From: Gammaproteobacteria bacterium
GTDB lineage: Bacteria; Pseudomonadota; Gammaproteobacteria; UBA6429; Thiohalophilaceae
Length of the DNA stretch: 12,573 bases
NCBI GenBank assembly: GCA_011052165.1
Contig: DRJN01000141.1
Span: forward strand, 1 to 12,573
Direction of reading: 5' to 3'
The position numbers and the translations under genes are program-made. Below the pieces are notes generated by a model, which was given only the letters and a program-made list of their open reading frames with translations, ran no database searches and had not been told where the DNA came from. Numbering within the stretch: the first letter of the stretch is position 1; each line of letters starts with the position of its first letter. This document shows, in pieces, positions 1-6,438 of the stretch.

Positions 1-242
1 ATTATCTGCTCGGCGAACAGGACAGTCTCACTTTTCGGCAACTGCTCTATGACCTGATAGGCGGATGTGACCGAGTATGACCGCGGCTGATGTTTTGGGG
101 CCTGCTCATCAACAGGGTGATCTTTTTCACTAACGGGACGTTCAGGAACAATAGCCCGTACTTTATCTGCCAGGGGTCGTTTGAAGAGTTGCTCCACCGA
201 CATGAGCTCGTGACTGTTCAGCCCCTGAATAATAAATGTCAT
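1..242 (-). CDS. Unrecognised protein, N-terminal part only (runs off the left edge)
   Basis: An open frame of 80 codons on the minus strand starts with ATG at 242 and has no stop before the left edge, so the gene is partial. The product begins MTFIIQGLNSHELMSVEQLF and continues with a charged, proline-containing stretch and a segment AYQVIEQLPKSETVLFAEQI. It has no signal peptide, membrane segment or metal motif that I can see, and I do not recognise the family. A modest GGGG-type ribosome-binding site lies just upstream of the ATG. An internal ATG at codon 14 is an alternative start. The gene is divergent from the kinase gene at 333 and shares a roughly 90-bp intergenic region with it. The composition is protein-like, unlike the short plus-strand frames over the same bases, but identification needs the missing part. 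Confidence 0.55.
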   Translation of the reverse strand, partial: MTFIIQGLNSHELMSVEQLFKRPLADKVRAIVPERPVSEKDHPVDEQAPKHQPRSYSVTSAYQVIEQLPKSETVLFAEQI

Positions 243-273
243 CGTCTGCCCCGATTGAATGATTACTGGAAGC

Positions 274-303
274 TTGCCGGCTTATAACGGATAGTTGGAT
301 AAT
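274..303 (+). promoter_or_regulatory. Putative sigma-70 promoter of the kinase/rquA-like operon
   Basis: A TTGCCG -35-like hexamer (274-279) and a GATAAT -10-like hexamer (298-303) are separated by 18 bases. This would place the transcription start near 310. A purine-rich ribosome-binding site (AAAGGGG, 319-325) then lies 7 bases before the ATG at 333. This is inferred from consensus matching only. Confidence 0.4.
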
Positions 304-332
304 AACGCAGTCATGTCTAAAGGGGCACTGCA

Positions 333-1922
333 ATGGGAATCCCAAGATTTATCCGCATCAGCCTTTCATTGTGGGGTTATGCGGGCTGGTTGCTGCTGGT
401 GCGCCTGCGCTTGCTGCGTCATGCCGAGTCCCCGGCACAGCGCCTGAGCCGGATGTTGGAGAAGCTGGGAACGACATTTATCAAACTCGGGCAGGGTGTC
501 GGTCTGCGGCGTGATTTGTTGCCTGATGAATACGTCGAGGCGCTGGAAGGTCTACAGGACAGGGTGGCGCCGTTTCCAGGTGAAATTGCGGTGCGCGAGA
601 TTACCGCCGCCCTGGGTGCGCCGCCGACGGAACTGTTCGCGGAGTTTGACGAACAACCGATGGCATCGGCATCGATTGCCCAGGTCCACCACGCGCGTCT
701 CAAGGACGGTACAGACGTTATTGTCAAAGTCCGTCGCCCGGATATCAGGAGACAGGTGGCACAGGATATCTGGTTGTTACGCACCGCTGTCCGCGGTGTA
801 CTTTTGCTGCTGCCGTTTCTGCGTCGCTACCATCCGCTCGATATTATCTCCGAGGCGCACGAAGGCCTGTTGCAGGAAATGGATTTTGTCCAGGAAGCAC
901 GTTCCGTGCAGCGTTTCCGCGAAGCGTTCAGGGACTGGAAGACGCTGAATATACCCGCCGTATTCGAATCCTTCTCGACAGACGCCGTGCTGGTGCAGGA
1001 ATGCAGCGGTGGCCTCCGGGTGGATGATCCGACGATCCGGGAGGACGGGCCGCGCCTGGCAAAAAACTTTGTTGACGCCTACCTGCACCAGTTTTTTATC
1101 CTGGGTCTGTTCCACGGTGACCCGCACCCCGGCAACCTGTTTATTATGGATGACGGCCGCATCTGCTTTCACGATTTTGGCCTGGTGGGGTTCATGGATC
1201 GTGAAACCCGTCGCAACCTGGCGGCCTTCATGCAAGCCTTTGTCCGCCAGGATGCAGACTGGTTGCTGGATGCCTATCTGGATCTGGGCGTGCTGGCGGG
1301 TGACCTTGATGAGGCGACGTATCGCGCGGGACTGGAAAAACTGCTCGACGACTATGCCCGGTTGCCCCTGAAGGACTGGTCATTTGCCGTGGCCTTTGTG
1401 CGCATTATAAGGATGGGGCAGGGGCGTGACGTACGTTTTCCGCGCAGTCTGCTGATATTGATGCGCACACTGTTTCTGATGGAAACAACGGTGCGCAGTC
1501 TGGATCCGGACTTCAATTTGCTCGACGGACTGGCGGGCCAGGCGGAGCCCATTGCTAAAGCAGCCATGAAAGAACGGTCGGCAACCGGCAAGGCGCGCCT
1601 GGGTTATGAAGCCGGTATCGTACTACAGGAATTCCCGAATTCTGTCGGCAAGTGGCTGCGGCAAGTTCGCAAACAGGGTCTGGAGGTTCGTCTTCAGCAC
1701 CATGGACTAAAAGATCTGGAGCGGCACCTGGATCGTAGCAGCAATCGTTTGTCCCTGGCCCTGGTGACTCTGGGGCTTTATATCGCCAGTGCCCTGTTGA
1801 TGCAGGTTGATTCGGGTGTGCGCCTGTGGGGCATGCCGCTACCTGCCGTGGCCGGTTTTGCGCTGGCATTGTGGTTTACGCTGCGCCTGGCAGTCGGGAT
1901 TTCCCGTTCCGGGCGACTGTGA
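333..1922 (+). CDS. ABC1/UbiB-family atypical kinase (AarF/UbiB-like), membrane-anchored
   Basis: The 529-residue product is an atypical protein-kinase-like ATPase of the ABC1/ADCK/UbiB family, whose members support ubiquinone biosynthesis at the inner membrane. Family marks in order are: the KxGQ motif (KLGQ, residues 51-54); the alanine-rich nucleotide loop ASASIAQVH (111-119); the invariant lysine in VIVKVRRP (about 132); the ExD motif in QEMDF (181-185); the catalytic HGDPHPGN (261-268); and the metal-binding DFG (281-283). Two hydrophobic segments at the C-terminus (about 474-492 and 499-523) match the C-terminal membrane anchor of UbiB. The length is close to E. coli UbiB (546). The ATG at 333 has a good ribosome-binding site. 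Canonical ubiB usually sits in a ubiE-ubiJ-ubiB cluster; here the gene is followed after 25 bp by an rquA-like gene. It may therefore be the only UbiB or a specialised paralogue. The family call is firm; the substrate is unknown. Confidence 0.93.
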   Translation: MGIPRFIRISLSLWGYAGWLLLVRLRLLRHAESPAQRLSRMLEKLGTTFIKLGQGVGLRRDLLPDEYVEALEGLQDRVAPFPGEIAVREITAALGAPPTELFAEFDEQPMASASIAQVHHARLKDGTDVIVKVRRPDIRRQVAQDIWLLRTAVRGVLLLLPFLRRYHPLDIISEAHEGLLQEMDFVQEARSVQRFREAFRDWKTLNIPAVFESFSTDAVLVQECSGGLRVDDPTIREDGPRLAKNFVDAYLHQFFILGLFHGDPHPGNLFIMDDGRICFHDFGLVGFMDRETRRNLAAFMQAFVRQDADWLLDAYLDLGVLAGDLDEATYRAGLEKLLDDYARLPLKDWSFAVAFVRIIRMGQGRDVRFPRSLLILMRTLFLMETTVRSLDPDFNLLDGLAGQAEPIAKAAMKERSATGKARLGYEAGIVLQEFPNSVGKWLRQVRKQGLEVRLQHHGLKDLERHLDRSSNRLSLALVTLGLYIASALLMQVDSGVRLWGMPLPAVAGFALALWFTLRLAVGISRSGRL

Positions 1923-1947
1923 CTGAAACAGTGCCTTCTCACGATCG

Positions 1948-2685
1948 ATGAGATCACGATTCACAATCTGGCGTTACTTTCTGGACGGCATGCCTGCCTA
2001 CCTGGCGCGCCATTACTGGTGGGCCTATCTGTGGCAACCCGCAATTCGCTTTTTTGACCATCAACCGATCATTAACGCCATCCTGTTCGGGCAGTACCAG
2101 CGACTGCTCGATCAGACCCTGGCGTGTCTCAAGCGGTGTCCCGGCGGGCGCTTGCTGCAGCTCACTTGCGTTTACGGGAAGTTGACCCCCGTGCTGATGC
2201 AGAGCATGGACGGTGAGCCGCTTTACCTTGTCGACGTAGCGCCGCAACAACTCCAGCACAGTCGCGCCAAATCGGGCGGCGAATCCCGATACCAGCTGCT
2301 GCCAGCGCGCATGAACGCCGAGTATCTGGCGTTGGCGGAACACAGCTTTGCTACGGTACTGATCTTTTTCCTGTTCCATGAAATGCCCCCCGAGGCGCGC
2401 CAGCGAACGCTCGACGAGACGTTACGCATCATCCAGCAGGACGGTCGACTGGTCATTACCGAGTATGGCCCGTTACCACGTACACACTGGCTGTATCGTT
2501 TCTGGCCGAGCCGTTGGTTAATCACCCGCCTGGAACCCTTTCTCGACGGCTTCTGGCGCGAGGATCTGGCAGCAATCCTTCAAGAACGTGCACAACAACA
2601 GGGGAAAGGGGTTAAACAGATCGAGGAGTACCGCTTTTTCAACGACTTTTACCGGGTGGTAGTTTTTGAGGTGACTGGACTTTAA
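1948..2685 (+). CDS. rquA: RquA-like SAM-dependent enzyme (candidate rhodoquinone biosynthesis protein)
   Basis: The 245-residue product has a class I SAM-binding fold but not the usual glycine-rich motif I. In its place is LLQLTCVYGKLT (69-80), resembling the QVxCVYGxLT signature I recall for RquA. Other RquA-like features are YWWAYLWQPAIRFFDHQ (23-39), the acidic motif VDVAPQQL (95-102), FFLFHEMPPE (140-149) and LEPFLDGFWREDL (195-207). In Rhodospirillum rubrum, RquA converts ubiquinone to rhodoquinone by replacing a methoxy group with an amino group, reportedly using SAM as amino donor. Rhodoquinone carries electrons to fumarate reductase under anoxia. The DYHRP-type segment I expect in RquA is replaced here by TEYGPLPRTHW (171-181), so a divergent RquA or a related methyltransferase is possible. 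The gene follows the ABC1/UbiB kinase by 25 bp, in probable operon. The ATG at 1948 has no clear ribosome-binding site, which suggests translational coupling. Confidence 0.62.
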   Translation: MRSRFTIWRYFLDGMPAYLARHYWWAYLWQPAIRFFDHQPIINAILFGQYQRLLDQTLACLKRCPGGRLLQLTCVYGKLTPVLMQSMDGEPLYLVDVAPQQLQHSRAKSGGESRYQLLPARMNAEYLALAEHSFATVLIFFLFHEMPPEARQRTLDETLRIIQQDGRLVITEYGPLPRTHWLYRFWPSRWLITRLEPFLDGFWREDLAAILQERAQQQGKGVKQIEEYRFFNDFYRVVVFEVTGL

Positions 2686-2777
2686 TGGCCATCTGACTCA
2701 GGAGTTCACGTTCTTCGTAAAGAATCTGTTCGGTTACTGCCGCTGCTGGAGTTTGGCAGCGTTACGTTACTGCTCTT

Positions 2778-2856
2778 AAACTTGATTAATCCCGATTTTC
2801 TGCAAAACTTAACAAGCGGCTAGTACTTTTTTAAAAGGAATTGGCAAACTTGATTA
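2778..2856 (+). repeat. Pair of 11-bp direct repeats upstream of the membrane methyltransferase gene
   Basis: The sequence AAACTTGATTA occurs at 2778-2788 and again at 2846-2856, the second copy ending 4 bases before the ATG at 2861. The 175-bp gap between the rquA-like gene and this ATG also holds a small CGCTGC/GCAGCG hairpin (2741-2746 with 2756-2761). The spacing of the direct repeats, 68 bases, is not a whole number of helical turns in any obvious way. A regulatory role is speculative. Confidence 0.3.
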
Positions 2857-2860
2857 CACC

Positions 2861-3505
2861 ATGAAAGAGCATATTGCGCATTCCGGTGCCTGGGGTATCG
2901 CCGCGATCATGATCGTGGTGGCGTCATGGGTGCTTTATCGTTATCTCGCCCCGAAAACGTGGCGCGAATGGGCGAGCGCAGGGGTAGTGCAGGCATTCAT
3001 TATTGCGCTGTACGCGGAGATGTATGGTTTCCCCCTCACCATTTACCTGCTTGCGCGGTTTTTTGGGCTGGATCGATACAATCTCAACGCCAATCTCTGG
3101 TCCTCGCTGATTGGTATGGGTGAGACCGGCATGCTGATTTCAATGTTGCTCGGCTACGTACTGCTGTTTATTGGCATTGGCATTTTCATAAAAGGCTGGC
3201 GCGAGCTCTACCGTGCGCACCAGCAGAAGCAGCTTGCAACCGCTGGCTTGTACGGTCTGGTGAGGCATCCCCAATATACGGGGCTGTTCATCGGACTCTT
3301 TGGCGAGGGCGTCGTACATTGGCCAACACTGTTCTCGGTAGGTTTGTTTCCTGTTATCGTGCTGGTCTACGGCTTACTGGCGCGCAGTGAGGAAAAACGG
3401 ATGGTTGAACAGTTCGGGGAGGAATACTGTGCCTATCAACGGCGCGTGCCGATGTTCTTTCCGCGCATGGGTCGATGGCGGCAGTTGGTCGGGCATTCCA
3501 AATAG
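2861..3505 (+). CDS. Membrane methyltransferase of the isoprenylcysteine/phospholipid methyltransferase type
   Basis: The 214-residue product is an integral membrane protein with about five hydrophobic segments (roughly 11-29, 41-58, 92-113, 136-154 and 156-174). The C-terminal half carries the marks of the PEMT/ICMT superfamily: GWRELYR (112-118), the SAM-site motif LYGLVRHPQYTG (130-141), and the closing pattern SEEKRMVEQFGEEYCAYQRRV (176-196), in which the E-E and Y-x-x-Y-x-x-R residues are conserved. Members methylate small hydrophobic or lipid substrates at the membrane; the substrate here cannot be told. The start has only a distant AAGGAA (2835-2840), so translation may be weak or may begin at a later codon. 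The gene lies 26 bp before a membrane cytochrome gene on the same strand, suggesting co-transcription. The family is clear, the function open. Confidence 0.85.
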   Translation: MKEHIAHSGAWGIAAIMIVVASWVLYRYLAPKTWREWASAGVVQAFIIALYAEMYGFPLTIYLLARFFGLDRYNLNANLWSSLIGMGETGMLISMLLGYVLLFIGIGIFIKGWRELYRAHQQKQLATAGLYGLVRHPQYTGLFIGLFGEGVVHWPTLFSVGLFPVIVLVYGLLARSEEKRMVEQFGEEYCAYQRRVPMFFPRMGRWRQLVGHSK

Positions 3506-3531
3506 GGTTGCCGAATGAATGAGAGTTACAC

Positions 3532-4272
3532 ATGAAACAGCGCTGTTTCTGTGATTGCTCGCTGAGCGAGAAACTGCTGTATACGGCATTTCTTCTACTC
3601 ATGGGTACCGGCTACCTGATGGCGCTGGTGTATCTGTACACCAGCCATGAGGAGCGCGACGGTAAACCGGGTCTATCGGTGGAAGACATTGCGGAGACTT
3701 ACTACGGGAACCGTAGCGGCACACGGTTGGAGGCGGCGATCCGCGGGTCCATGGCCGGCTACATCCAGAAGATCGACGACCGCTACCAAATCGTGGCCTG
3801 GCTGAAAGGCGGTGCATCCGAAAAAGGATACACTACTCGCATCCGCCCCATCCTGGAAAAAACCTGCTTGCAATGTCACAGCCCGGTCTCGGGGTTGAAG
3901 ATCCCCGACCTCTCCAGCTATGAAGGCGTCAGGGCAGTGGCTGATGTGGATACCGGCGAATCGCTGCATACGTTAATGAAACTGTCCCACATCCACCTGT
4001 TTGGTATCGGGCTTGTCGCCCTGGGGATAGGTTCCATCTTCCGCCTCGCCATTCTGGCCGGTTGGCTCAAGGCGACGCTAATCCTGCTACCCTTCGTAGC
4101 GATCTTCGCCGATATCCTCGCCTGGTTTCTCACCAAATGGGATCCGGTCTACGCCTACACGGTGTTGGTGGCCGGTGCGGTGCTCGGACTAGGATGGGCA
4201 GGGCAGATCCTGATTTCGCTGTATCAACTCTGGTTCCTTCGGGCGCCGGAAGAAACAGACCGGCTCTCTTGA
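3532..4272 (+). CDS. Polytopic membrane protein with a single haem-c motif
   Basis: The 246-residue product has a membrane segment at about 13-36, a loop of about 115 residues, and three or four more hydrophobic segments (about 155-175, 178-200 and 208-236). The loop holds TCLQCHSP (111-118), a CxxCH haem-c attachment motif, just before GLKIPDLSSYEGV, which is the pattern of small cytochrome c domains. The loop is therefore expected in the periplasm. The segment SHIHLFG (152-158) at the mouth of the second helix offers two histidines that could act as ligands. I recall similar proteins of unknown function in many gammaproteobacteria, some mislabelled as elongation factor. The likely role is membrane-bound electron transfer, possibly with the quinone pool; this is inference. 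The gene follows the membrane methyltransferase by 26 bp and has a GAGAG ribosome-binding site (3521-3525). No catalytic domain is evident. Confidence 0.75.
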   Translation: MKQRCFCDCSLSEKLLYTAFLLLMGTGYLMALVYLYTSHEERDGKPGLSVEDIAETYYGNRSGTRLEAAIRGSMAGYIQKIDDRYQIVAWLKGGASEKGYTTRIRPILEKTCLQCHSPVSGLKIPDLSSYEGVRAVADVDTGESLHTLMKLSHIHLFGIGLVALGIGSIFRLAILAGWLKATLILLPFVAIFADILAWFLTKWDPVYAYTVLVAGAVLGLGWAGQILISLYQLWFLRAPEETDRLS

Positions 4273-4340
4273 CATGTGCGCAGCTTACAAGGTCTACGCT
4301 TCTGGCATGGAAAAATGAAAGACAGCGCTGGAGGGCAATC

Positions 4341-4538
4341 ATGGCAGAAGACACAGTTGTGGGTATCTGCACGCATTTTGGCTGTGTACCCGACTATCGT
4401 CCGGATATTGTGCCCACAGACCTGGGATCGGCATGGCCTGGAGGCTTCTTCTGTCCCTGCCACGGTTCACGTTATGATCTGTCCGCGCGGGTGTACAAGA
4501 AGATGCCGGCGCCGCTCAACCTGCCGGTACCGCGATAG
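4341..4538 (+). pseudogene. Rieske [2Fe-2S] core fragment of a bc1-type iron-sulfur subunit (PetA-like), truncated at both ends
   Basis: This 65-codon frame encodes the cluster-binding part of a ubiquinol-cytochrome c reductase Rieske subunit. Both ligand boxes are intact: CTHFGC (residues 10-15) and CPCHGS (38-43). They supply two Cys and two His ligands plus the disulfide cysteines, with the typical PDIVPTDLGSAWPGGFF linker between. The tail YKKMPAPLNLPVP matches the family and then stops where PPY and about 20 further residues are expected. The N-terminal Tat signal, membrane helix and first beta strands are missing. The ATG at 4341 has a strong GGAGGG (4330-4335) five bases upstream, so the fragment could still be translated. 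Its last 23 bases overlap the end of the convergent tetR gene. I read it as a remnant left by a deletion; a functional mini-Rieske protein is the less likely alternative. Confidence 0.75.
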
Positions 4539-5019
4539 CACGCAGCGGCAGCGTGGCGTCCCGGCCTGCCGCTTCCCGTAACCATTGTACGGTGCGGCTG
4601 ATGCGCATCAGGCCTTTGATCTGGTAGTGCAGGTGCCCTGGTTCCAGCTTGCCGAAAATCATTTGCCGGGTAACGCGCCGGTGGGCCGATAAAATGCCCA
4701 GCCAGCCCATCAGCAGGGTATGAATCTTTTCCTCGCTGCTTTGTTCCTGAAAAGCTTCGTTTTCGGCAACTTTCAGCATCGCCCGGTCAGCCCGGTCAAA
4801 CCAGGCGTCGATCAGATCTTCTTTCTCCCGGTAGTAATGACGAATATCGTCCAGGGAAATATTCAGTTCGGTGGCAATAGCGTACAGCCGCACGGACTCC
4901 CAGTCGCGCCTGTCTGCCATGGCAAGCGCGGTATCCACAATACGCTGATCGAGATGTGAATTCGCCGCCGGCACACTAACCTCCCTGAATCGCCTTCCAG
5001 GATTACCCTCTATACTCAT
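4516..5019 (-). CDS. TetR/AcrR-family regulator, shortened at the C-terminus
   Basis: The product has an N-terminal helix-turn-helix of TetR type: RIVDTALAMADRRDWESVRL, then AIATELNISLDDIRHYYREK and a DLIDAWFDRADRAML helix. Numbered from the ATG at 5019, it has 167 residues. A better start is the GTG at 4974 (codon 16), preceded by AGGGAGGT (4979-4986 on the plus strand) four bases away; this gives 152 residues and leaves the palindrome at 5010-5027 in the untranslated region. Typical TetR proteins have about 190-220 residues. After ISRTVQWLREAAGRDAT the frame runs into a short non-family tail (LPLRAIAVPAG) and stops inside the Rieske fragment, so the last helices of the ligand-binding domain are lost. 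It is divergent from nfeD and probably binds the palindrome between them. Activity without the C-terminus is uncertain. A distant resemblance to COQ9, which shares the TetR fold, is noted but not favoured. Confidence 0.8.
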   Translation of the reverse strand: MSIEGNPGRRFREVSVPAANSHLDQRIVDTALAMADRRDWESVRLYAIATELNISLDDIRHYYREKEDLIDAWFDRADRAMLKVAENEAFQEQSSEEKIHTLLMGWLGILSAHRRVTRQMIFGKLEPGHLHYQIKGLMRISRTVQWLREAAGRDATLPLRAIAVPAG

Positions 5020-5027
5020 AAGTATAG
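5010..5027. promoter_or_regulatory. Palindromic operator candidate between tetR and nfeD
   Basis: CTATACT-CATA-AGTATAG is a perfect 7-bp inverted repeat with a 4-base spacer. It lies in the divergent region between the preferred tetR start (4974) and nfeD (5072/5084). TATACT and TATAGT within it could also be -10 hexamers, so a bound dimer would block transcription. TetR-family regulators commonly bind such sites next to their own gene. The assignment is by position and symmetry only. Confidence 0.6.
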
Positions 5028-5071
5028 TAGACCGAAATAGGTGTATCCTGACAATAAGGGAGCGGCGTCCG

Positions 5072-6436
5072 GTGGAGACGGAAATGCATCACCTGGCAAA
5101 ATGGCTGCTTGTCATCGGTATGTTCTGTGCGGCACTCCCGGTGACCGCCAGCGAGGTTGCTGTGCTGCTGGAAATCGACGGCGCAATTGGCCCCGCCACC
5201 AGTGATTTCATCGAACGCGGCATCGACAAGGCCGAGGCATCCGGCGCCACATTGCTTGTGCTGCGTATCGACACCCCCGGTGGCCTGAGTACCGCCATGC
5301 GCGACATCGTGCAGGCAATCCTTGGTTCATCGATTCCCGTCGTGGGCTACGTCGCACCCAGCGGCGCACGCGCCGCCAGTGCCGGGACGTATATTCTTTA
5401 CGCCAGCCACATCGCCGCCATGGCGCCCGGCACCAATGTTGGTGCTGCAACGCCGGTGCAGATCGGTGGAAAGGGCGGGTTGCCGAGTCCCGGTCCTCCC
5501 GGTCCCGGAGAAGATCAGGGTAAGAAAGACGTGCCGGACAATACCGGCGACGCCATGAAAAAGAAAATTGTCAATGACGCCGCTGCCTATCTGCGTTCGC
5601 TGGCCCAGTTACGCGGTCGGAACGAGGATTGGGCCGAAAAGGCCGTGCGCGATGGCGCCAGTCTGTCCGCTGAAGAAGCGTTGGCCGCGGGGGTCATCGA
5701 TATGCTGGCGCGGGATATGGACGATCTGTTGTCCAGGCTCAATGGTTACAAGATCACTTTCAAAGGCGATGAGCGGGTTTTGAATACCGAAAACATAACG
5801 CTAACCCGCATTGAACCAGGCTGGCGGACCCGCCTGCTATCGGTCATCGCAGATCCCAATATTGCCTACATACTGATTCTGATCGGGATCTACGGGCTCA
5901 TTTTCGAATTTTATAACCCCGGTTTTGTGCTGCCGGGCGTGGTCGGCGCCATCAGTTTGCTGCTGGCCCTGTTTGCCTTGCAGGTACTGCCGGTGAATTA
6001 CGCGGGCCTTGGACTGCTGATTCTGGGTGTTATCTTCATGGTCTCCGAAGCCTTTGTCCCCAGTTTCGGTGTCCTGGGTATCGGTGGTCTGGTCGCCTTT
6101 GTGATCGGTTCCATCATCCTGATCGATACCGATATGCCTGGCTACGGTATTTCCCTGCCGTTGATTATCGCCTTCAGTGTTATCAGCGGTGCTTTCTTTC
6201 TTGGCGTGATCGGCATGGCCATCAAGGCCCGGGGGCGGCCGGTGGTCAGCGGTCAGGGAGAACTGATCGATGCAACGGGTATTGTTTTACAGGACTTCGC
6301 GGAGGAGGGTCGTATTCAAATCCATGGTGAGTCCTGGCTGGCGAAAGCCAATGTCCCGCTTAAGCGTGGCCAGAGCGTGCAGGTCACCGGGATCGATGGC
6401 CTGACCCTGAACGTAAAACCGAAAGAGGAGGACTGA
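5072..6436 (+). CDS. nfeD: NfeD-family membrane-bound serine protease (long form, ClpP-like)
   Basis: The 454-residue product is a long-form NfeD protein. It has a signal peptide (about residues 5-27 from the GTG start), a ClpP-class protease domain (about 29-220), several membrane helices (about 262-385) and a C-terminal OB-fold NfeD domain (about 392-450). In the protease domain the family pattern APSGARAASAGTYI (95-108) places the nucleophile at Ser103, by analogy with Ser97 of the Pyrococcus 1510-N protease. Lys165 in MKKKIVNDAAAYLRSLA is the likely catalytic base. Such proteases cut the hydrophobic C-terminus of partner stomatins. A Gly/Pro-rich insert (about 134-158) lies between the catalytic residues. 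Two starts are possible: GTG at 5072, or ATG at 5084 preceded by GGAG six bases upstream; I favour the ATG. The slipin gene follows with a 2-bp gap. The palindrome upstream suggests TetR control. Confidence 0.93.
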   Translation: METEMHHLAKWLLVIGMFCAALPVTASEVAVLLEIDGAIGPATSDFIERGIDKAEASGATLLVLRIDTPGGLSTAMRDIVQAILGSSIPVVGYVAPSGARAASAGTYILYASHIAAMAPGTNVGAATPVQIGGKGGLPSPGPPGPGEDQGKKDVPDNTGDAMKKKIVNDAAAYLRSLAQLRGRNEDWAEKAVRDGASLSAEEALAAGVIDMLARDMDDLLSRLNGYKITFKGDERVLNTENITLTRIEPGWRTRLLSVIADPNIAYILILIGIYGLIFEFYNPGFVLPGVVGAISLLLALFALQVLPVNYAGLGLLILGVIFMVSEAFVPSFGVLGIGGLVAFVIGSIILIDTDMPGYGISLPLIIAFSVISGAFFLGVIGMAIKARGRPVVSGQGELIDATGIVLQDFAEEGRIQIHGESWLAKANVPLKRGQSVQVTGIDGLTLNVKPKEED

Positions 6437-6438
6437 TC

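Noticed and set aside
3..80. Plus-strand frame ending with a stop at 78-80 that could be the tail of an upstream gene
   Set aside because: It lies opposite the longer minus-strand frame (1-242), which has a start, a ribosome-binding site and better composition.
90..345. Two short frames (90-287 plus, 163-345 minus) before the kinase gene
   Set aside because: They show no ribosome-binding site or recognisable motif and overlap the better minus-strand gene and the promoter region.
419..1869. Several antisense frames (419-784, 777-1235, 1352-1591, 1555-1869)
   Set aside because: They mirror the codon structure of the ABC1 kinase gene and encode nothing recognisable.
2781..2794. TTGATTAATCC sequence resembling an FNR half-site upstream of the membrane methyltransferase gene
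   Set aside because: Only the left half matches; the ATCAA half is absent.
4269..4274. TTGACA hexamer before the Rieske fragment
   Set aside because: No acceptable -10 hexamer lies 16-18 bases downstream, so a promoter is not supported.
4062..4340. In-frame upstream extension of the Rieske frame to 4062
   Set aside because: It overlaps the membrane cytochrome gene out of frame and shows no Rieske N-terminal features. The ATG at 4341 has a good ribosome-binding site.
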